This document shows positions 3,558 to 5,813 of a stretch of 5,813 nucleotides of DNA, piece after piece. The position numbers and the translations under genes are program-made. Each line of letters opens with the position of its first letter. Position 1 is the stretch's first letter. A model generated the notes under the pieces. The model had not been told where the DNA came from, did no database searches, and was given only the letters and a program-made list of their open reading frames with translations. The stretch is taken from positions 1 through 5,813 of the forward strand of contig JBIKSI010000179.1 in assembly GCA_044348665.1 (NCBI GenBank), written 5' to 3'. Source of the DNA: M2408 sp044348665 (lineage in GTDB: Bacteria > Bacteroidota > Bacteroidia > Flavobacteriales_D > Crocinitomicaceae).

Positions 3558-5813
3558 TTATTTCACAACATTTACACTACCTGTTTTTACTATATTCTCA
3601 CCTCCACTTACTTCTCTGTAAGTCAATTGCCAATTATATGTGCCGAAAGGTACCAGTAAACCATTATAAGTACCATCCCACGATGTGTTAACATCAAAAG
3701 ATTCCCAAATAATCTCGCCCCAGCGATTAAAAATTTTTAGATTATAGCTAACTAAATCAATTCCACTTATGAAAATGTCAAATGTTTGATTCAGCTCATT
3801 ATTGTCAGGTGTGAAGGTGTTAGGGATGTAAATTAAAATCTCTGGTTCAATGATTATCGGCAATGAAATGGAACCTTGACAACCATTATCTGAGGTAACA
3901 AGTAGATTAATAATATAAGTAGCTGCAGTGCCAATTGGATATGTTATAACGGCAGACTCATTTTGACTGAGAATAGAAATCGCGCCGTCACTTGTCCAAT
4001 CCCAATTTACAATTTGACTATCTGAATTGGCCAAAACAGTCACTGTTGGTTCCAACCAACTTAAAAGCTTGTCAGATAAAGAAAAATTTACAGAGATTGA
4101 GTTTGTTGTTTCAATTGTAATTGAGGTATCAAATGAGCATCCATTTTGATCAGTTAGTGTTACAGAATATAATCCACCTGAAAGATTTGAAATGGTAGCA
4201 GCAGAACTTCCAGATGGAGTCCAAAAATAGGAGTAGGGTGAAGTTCCACCAGATGCAGTTATGGAGGCCGAACCATTAGTATCGAGACAATCGGCATCTA
4301 TTTTACTAATAATTCCCGAAAGAGGGATTGCTGGTTCGGATATGATAATTGTATCGGTTAAACTACAATTGTCAGCATCTGTAATTGATACGATATAGGT
4401 TCCACTTGCTAAATTATTTTGAATTGGCCCTGTTAAATTACCGGGAGACCACGTATAATTGTAAGGTCCGTTTCCACCTCCAGCTTCTATTGTACAAGAT
4501 CCATTGCTTTCGCCAAAACAACTAACATTTTGTAAATTAAGGATAGTTGAAGAAATCTGATTCGTACAAGGATTACATGCCAAAATTTCAATTGTATCTG
4601 TTAAGTAGGTGCTTGGGTCTGAATGACAATAATCGCCTACGGTAAAGGAATAAATACCAGGAGTATTTAAAGTGACGATTGGTCCAGTTGCTCCATTGCT
4701 CCAAACATATCCTGGATAAATGGGTGGTTGAAAGAGCACGGGATAAGAAGACAAGTCTAAGCTTAAAGGTCCATTACATAAATCATAGGAATCAGGAATA
4801 AAATCATAAGAAGAGCCTCCTGTATAAATTGGATTAGGTGCTGTGTTTGGTGCAGACAAACAACAATTACCTCCATTACTGATTGAATATGTGCCTGAAA
4901 AACAAGAGTAATTTGTTGTATGTGAAAATAAAGTTGTACCAAATCCAAACTCAGCAAGAAAAAACTGAACTATCTGAGGAGAAGAGTTTCCTCCGCCGAC
5001 ATTTGAGCCTGAGCAATTTCCATCCGCGCCAACCATACAATTAACAAGTGGAGGTAGGCCAGGACCAAGTGCTTCGCCCAAATAGTTTGCAATAGCTGGT
5101 GAACCAGAACTTCCTGAATAAATAGTCACAATTCCAGGTGCAACTCCATTAATTGCTGTTGTAGCGATATTTGAACCACAATTGGTGTTATTTTGGCCAT
5201 TGAAACCAGCATAGATTACTTCGGTAATGTTGCCAACGAAGGGTCCTGAAAAATTTACTTCTGTTGCTTCGTAAGAGCAAATTCCAATTTTTAAATTAGG
5301 AATATTTTGATCAACGTTAATGTTTAAAATACCCCCTTCATAATTAGAATAAAGTACCATGTTTCCATTTACGTCGCAAATGTTTGTGGGATTTGTACCA
5401 GGTGGTTCAATGCAACAAGTTCCACCATCTGAAATATTGAAAGTGTTATTTAAATAGCAATTATACTGAGTATGATGGAAATACAATTGTGCACCGGTTT
5501 GATTTTCAAAATAATAAACTATCTCATCAGGTGTATTGCCGCCGCCAGCACTGTTCAGTGTATCGCATTGACCAGAAGTACCAATCATTACTCCACCCCA
5601 TGGTCCAGCTCCATTTCCATGTGCAGGTGTGTATCCAACCGATGGTGGGTTTTGTGGTGGATTAATGCTTATGAGACCTGCTGCTACACCACTTATACTT
5701 GTCGAAAAATTTCCTTGACCACAATTATTGTTGTTTTGTGCTGAATTGAAACCGGCATAAATCACCTCAGTTATATTCCCTACGAATGGCCCTGTGAATG
5801 TAACTTGAACAGG
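3558..5813 (-). CDS. Large T9SS type B secreted protein with SprB-like repeats (5' partial)
   Basis: The frame is open to the window edge, so the start and signal peptide lie outside; 751 residues are visible. The GTG at 5763-5765 is an internal Val codon in a conserved motif, not a start. Taking that Val as residue 1, two Cys-containing repeats begin at about -13 and 170. An Ig-like stretch follows (about 320-400), then two SprB-type repeats (about 413-478 and 486-552, with CFGESNGS, YTW, GTY, TDADNCS and the matching YFW, GLY, TDQNGCS). A PKD-like stretch spans about 560-640. Residues 644-735 are the gliding-motility-associated C-terminal domain: PNTFTPDNNELNQTF, FNRWGEIIWES, WDGTYNG and PFGTYNW. 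In Bacteroidota this domain sends cargo through the type IX secretion system to the cell surface, usually with a PorP/SprF-type partner. Role is probably adhesion or surface binding. No partner gene follows downstream; the next gene is the crp-family regulator. Confidence 0.93.
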   Translation of the reverse strand, partial: PVQVTFTGPFVGNITEVIYAGFNSAQNNNNCGQGNFSTSISGVAAGLISINPPQNPPSVGYTPAHGNGAGPWGGVMIGTSGQCDTLNSAGGGNTPDEIVYYFENQTGAQLYFHHTQYNCYLNNTFNISDGGTCCIEPPGTNPTNICDVNGNMVLYSNYEGGILNINVDQNIPNLKIGICSYEATEVNFSGPFVGNITEVIYAGFNGQNNTNCGSNIATTAINGVAPGIVTIYSGSSGSPAIANYLGEALGPGLPPLVNCMVGADGNCSGSNVGGGNSSPQIVQFFLAEFGFGTTLFSHTTNYSCFSGTYSISNGGNCCLSAPNTAPNPIYTGGSSYDFIPDSYDLCNGPLSLDLSSYPVLFQPPIYPGYVWSNGATGPIVTLNTPGIYSFTVGDYCHSDPSTYLTDTIEILACNPCTNQISSTILNLQNVSCFGESNGSCTIEAGGGNGPYNYTWSPGNLTGPIQNNLASGTYIVSITDADNCSLTDTIIISEPAIPLSGIISKIDADCLDTNGSASITASGGTSPYSYFWTPSGSSAATISNLSGGLYSVTLTDQNGCSFDTSITIETTNSISVNFSLSDKLLSWLEPTVTVLANSDSQIVNWDWTSDGAISILSQNESAVITYPIGTAATYIINLLVTSDNGCQGSISLPIIIEPEILIYIPNTFTPDNNELNQTFDIFISGIDLVSYNLKIFNRWGEIIWESFDVNTSWDGTYNGLLVPFGTYNWQLTYREVSGGENIVKTGSVNVVK
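4857..5804 (-). repeat. Two tandem ~182-residue Cys-containing protein repeats
   Basis: Unit 1 (visible core 5406-5804) and unit 2 (4857-5258) both start VxFxGPFVGNITEVIYAGFN and go on through NCG, GVAxG, GGGN-x-P, I-V-x-x-F, H-T-x-x-Y-x-C, IS-x-GG and CC. The 16 residues GPFVGNITEVIYAGFN are identical, yet 11 of the 16 codons differ, all synonymously. Cys residues at the NCG, Y-x-C and CC positions are shared and could form disulfides. The stretch NLKIGICSYE before unit 2 reads like part of the same unit; its counterpart before unit 1 lies outside the window, so more copies may exist. I do not recognise the domain by name. Confidence 0.85.

Noticed and set aside
4763..4957. Second minus-strand frame of 64 codons inside the cargo gene
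   Set aside because: It overlaps the cargo gene in another frame and has no independent support.
5472..5744. Plus-strand reading frame of 90 codons
   Set aside because: It is antisense to the repeat region of the T9SS cargo gene, whose codons show silent drift under protein constraint; the antisense product is low in recognisable features.
5763..5765. GTG as the start codon of the large secreted protein
   Set aside because: The frame continues upstream to the window edge, and the residues before it match the corresponding position of the second repeat, so this Val is internal.

Overview
The window looks like low-GC chromosomal DNA from a Bacteroidota member, most likely order Flavobacteriales. 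Three things support this: a T9SS type B (gliding-motility-type) C-terminal sorting domain with SprB-like repeats, two promoters of the Bacteroidetes TTTG-N20-TAnnTTTG kind, and tRNA genes without an encoded CCA. A closer placement (for example Crocinitomicaceae-like) is a guess from the style of the secreted protein.

Layout. Bases 1-170 hold the end of a plus-strand reading frame and a strong intrinsic terminator. Bases 171-353 hold nothing I can call. Bases 354-598 form a leader: promoter-like elements, a 43-codon reading frame with a Pro-Cys-Cys-Pro codon run, and a terminator hairpin. The hairpin ends 8 bases before a compact plus-strand array of five tRNA-sized units (607-1005). The first two units are well-formed tRNA-Cys(GCA) and tRNA-Pro(UGG). 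The next three (tRNA-Tyr-like, an unidentified hairpin, and a tRNA-Pro-like 3' half) look decayed. A terminator at 1010-1045 closes the array.

From 1085 onward all genes are on the minus strand. A Crp/Fnr-type regulator with a near-perfect promoter (start near 3299), a short-chain dehydrogenase and a 7-helix membrane protein form a probable three-gene operon; the last two overlap by ATGA. Upstream of it (3558 to the window edge) is the 3' part of a large secreted T9SS type B cargo protein with tandem Cys-containing repeats, continuing beyond the window.

The most interesting observation is the leader before the tRNA array. Pro and Cys codons sit in a short frame ahead of a terminator that directly precedes tRNA-Cys and tRNA-Pro, and a purine tract in the frame can pair with the terminator's 5' arm. 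This has the layout of a ribosome-dependent attenuator controlling tRNA genes. The parts are visible; the mechanism is inference.
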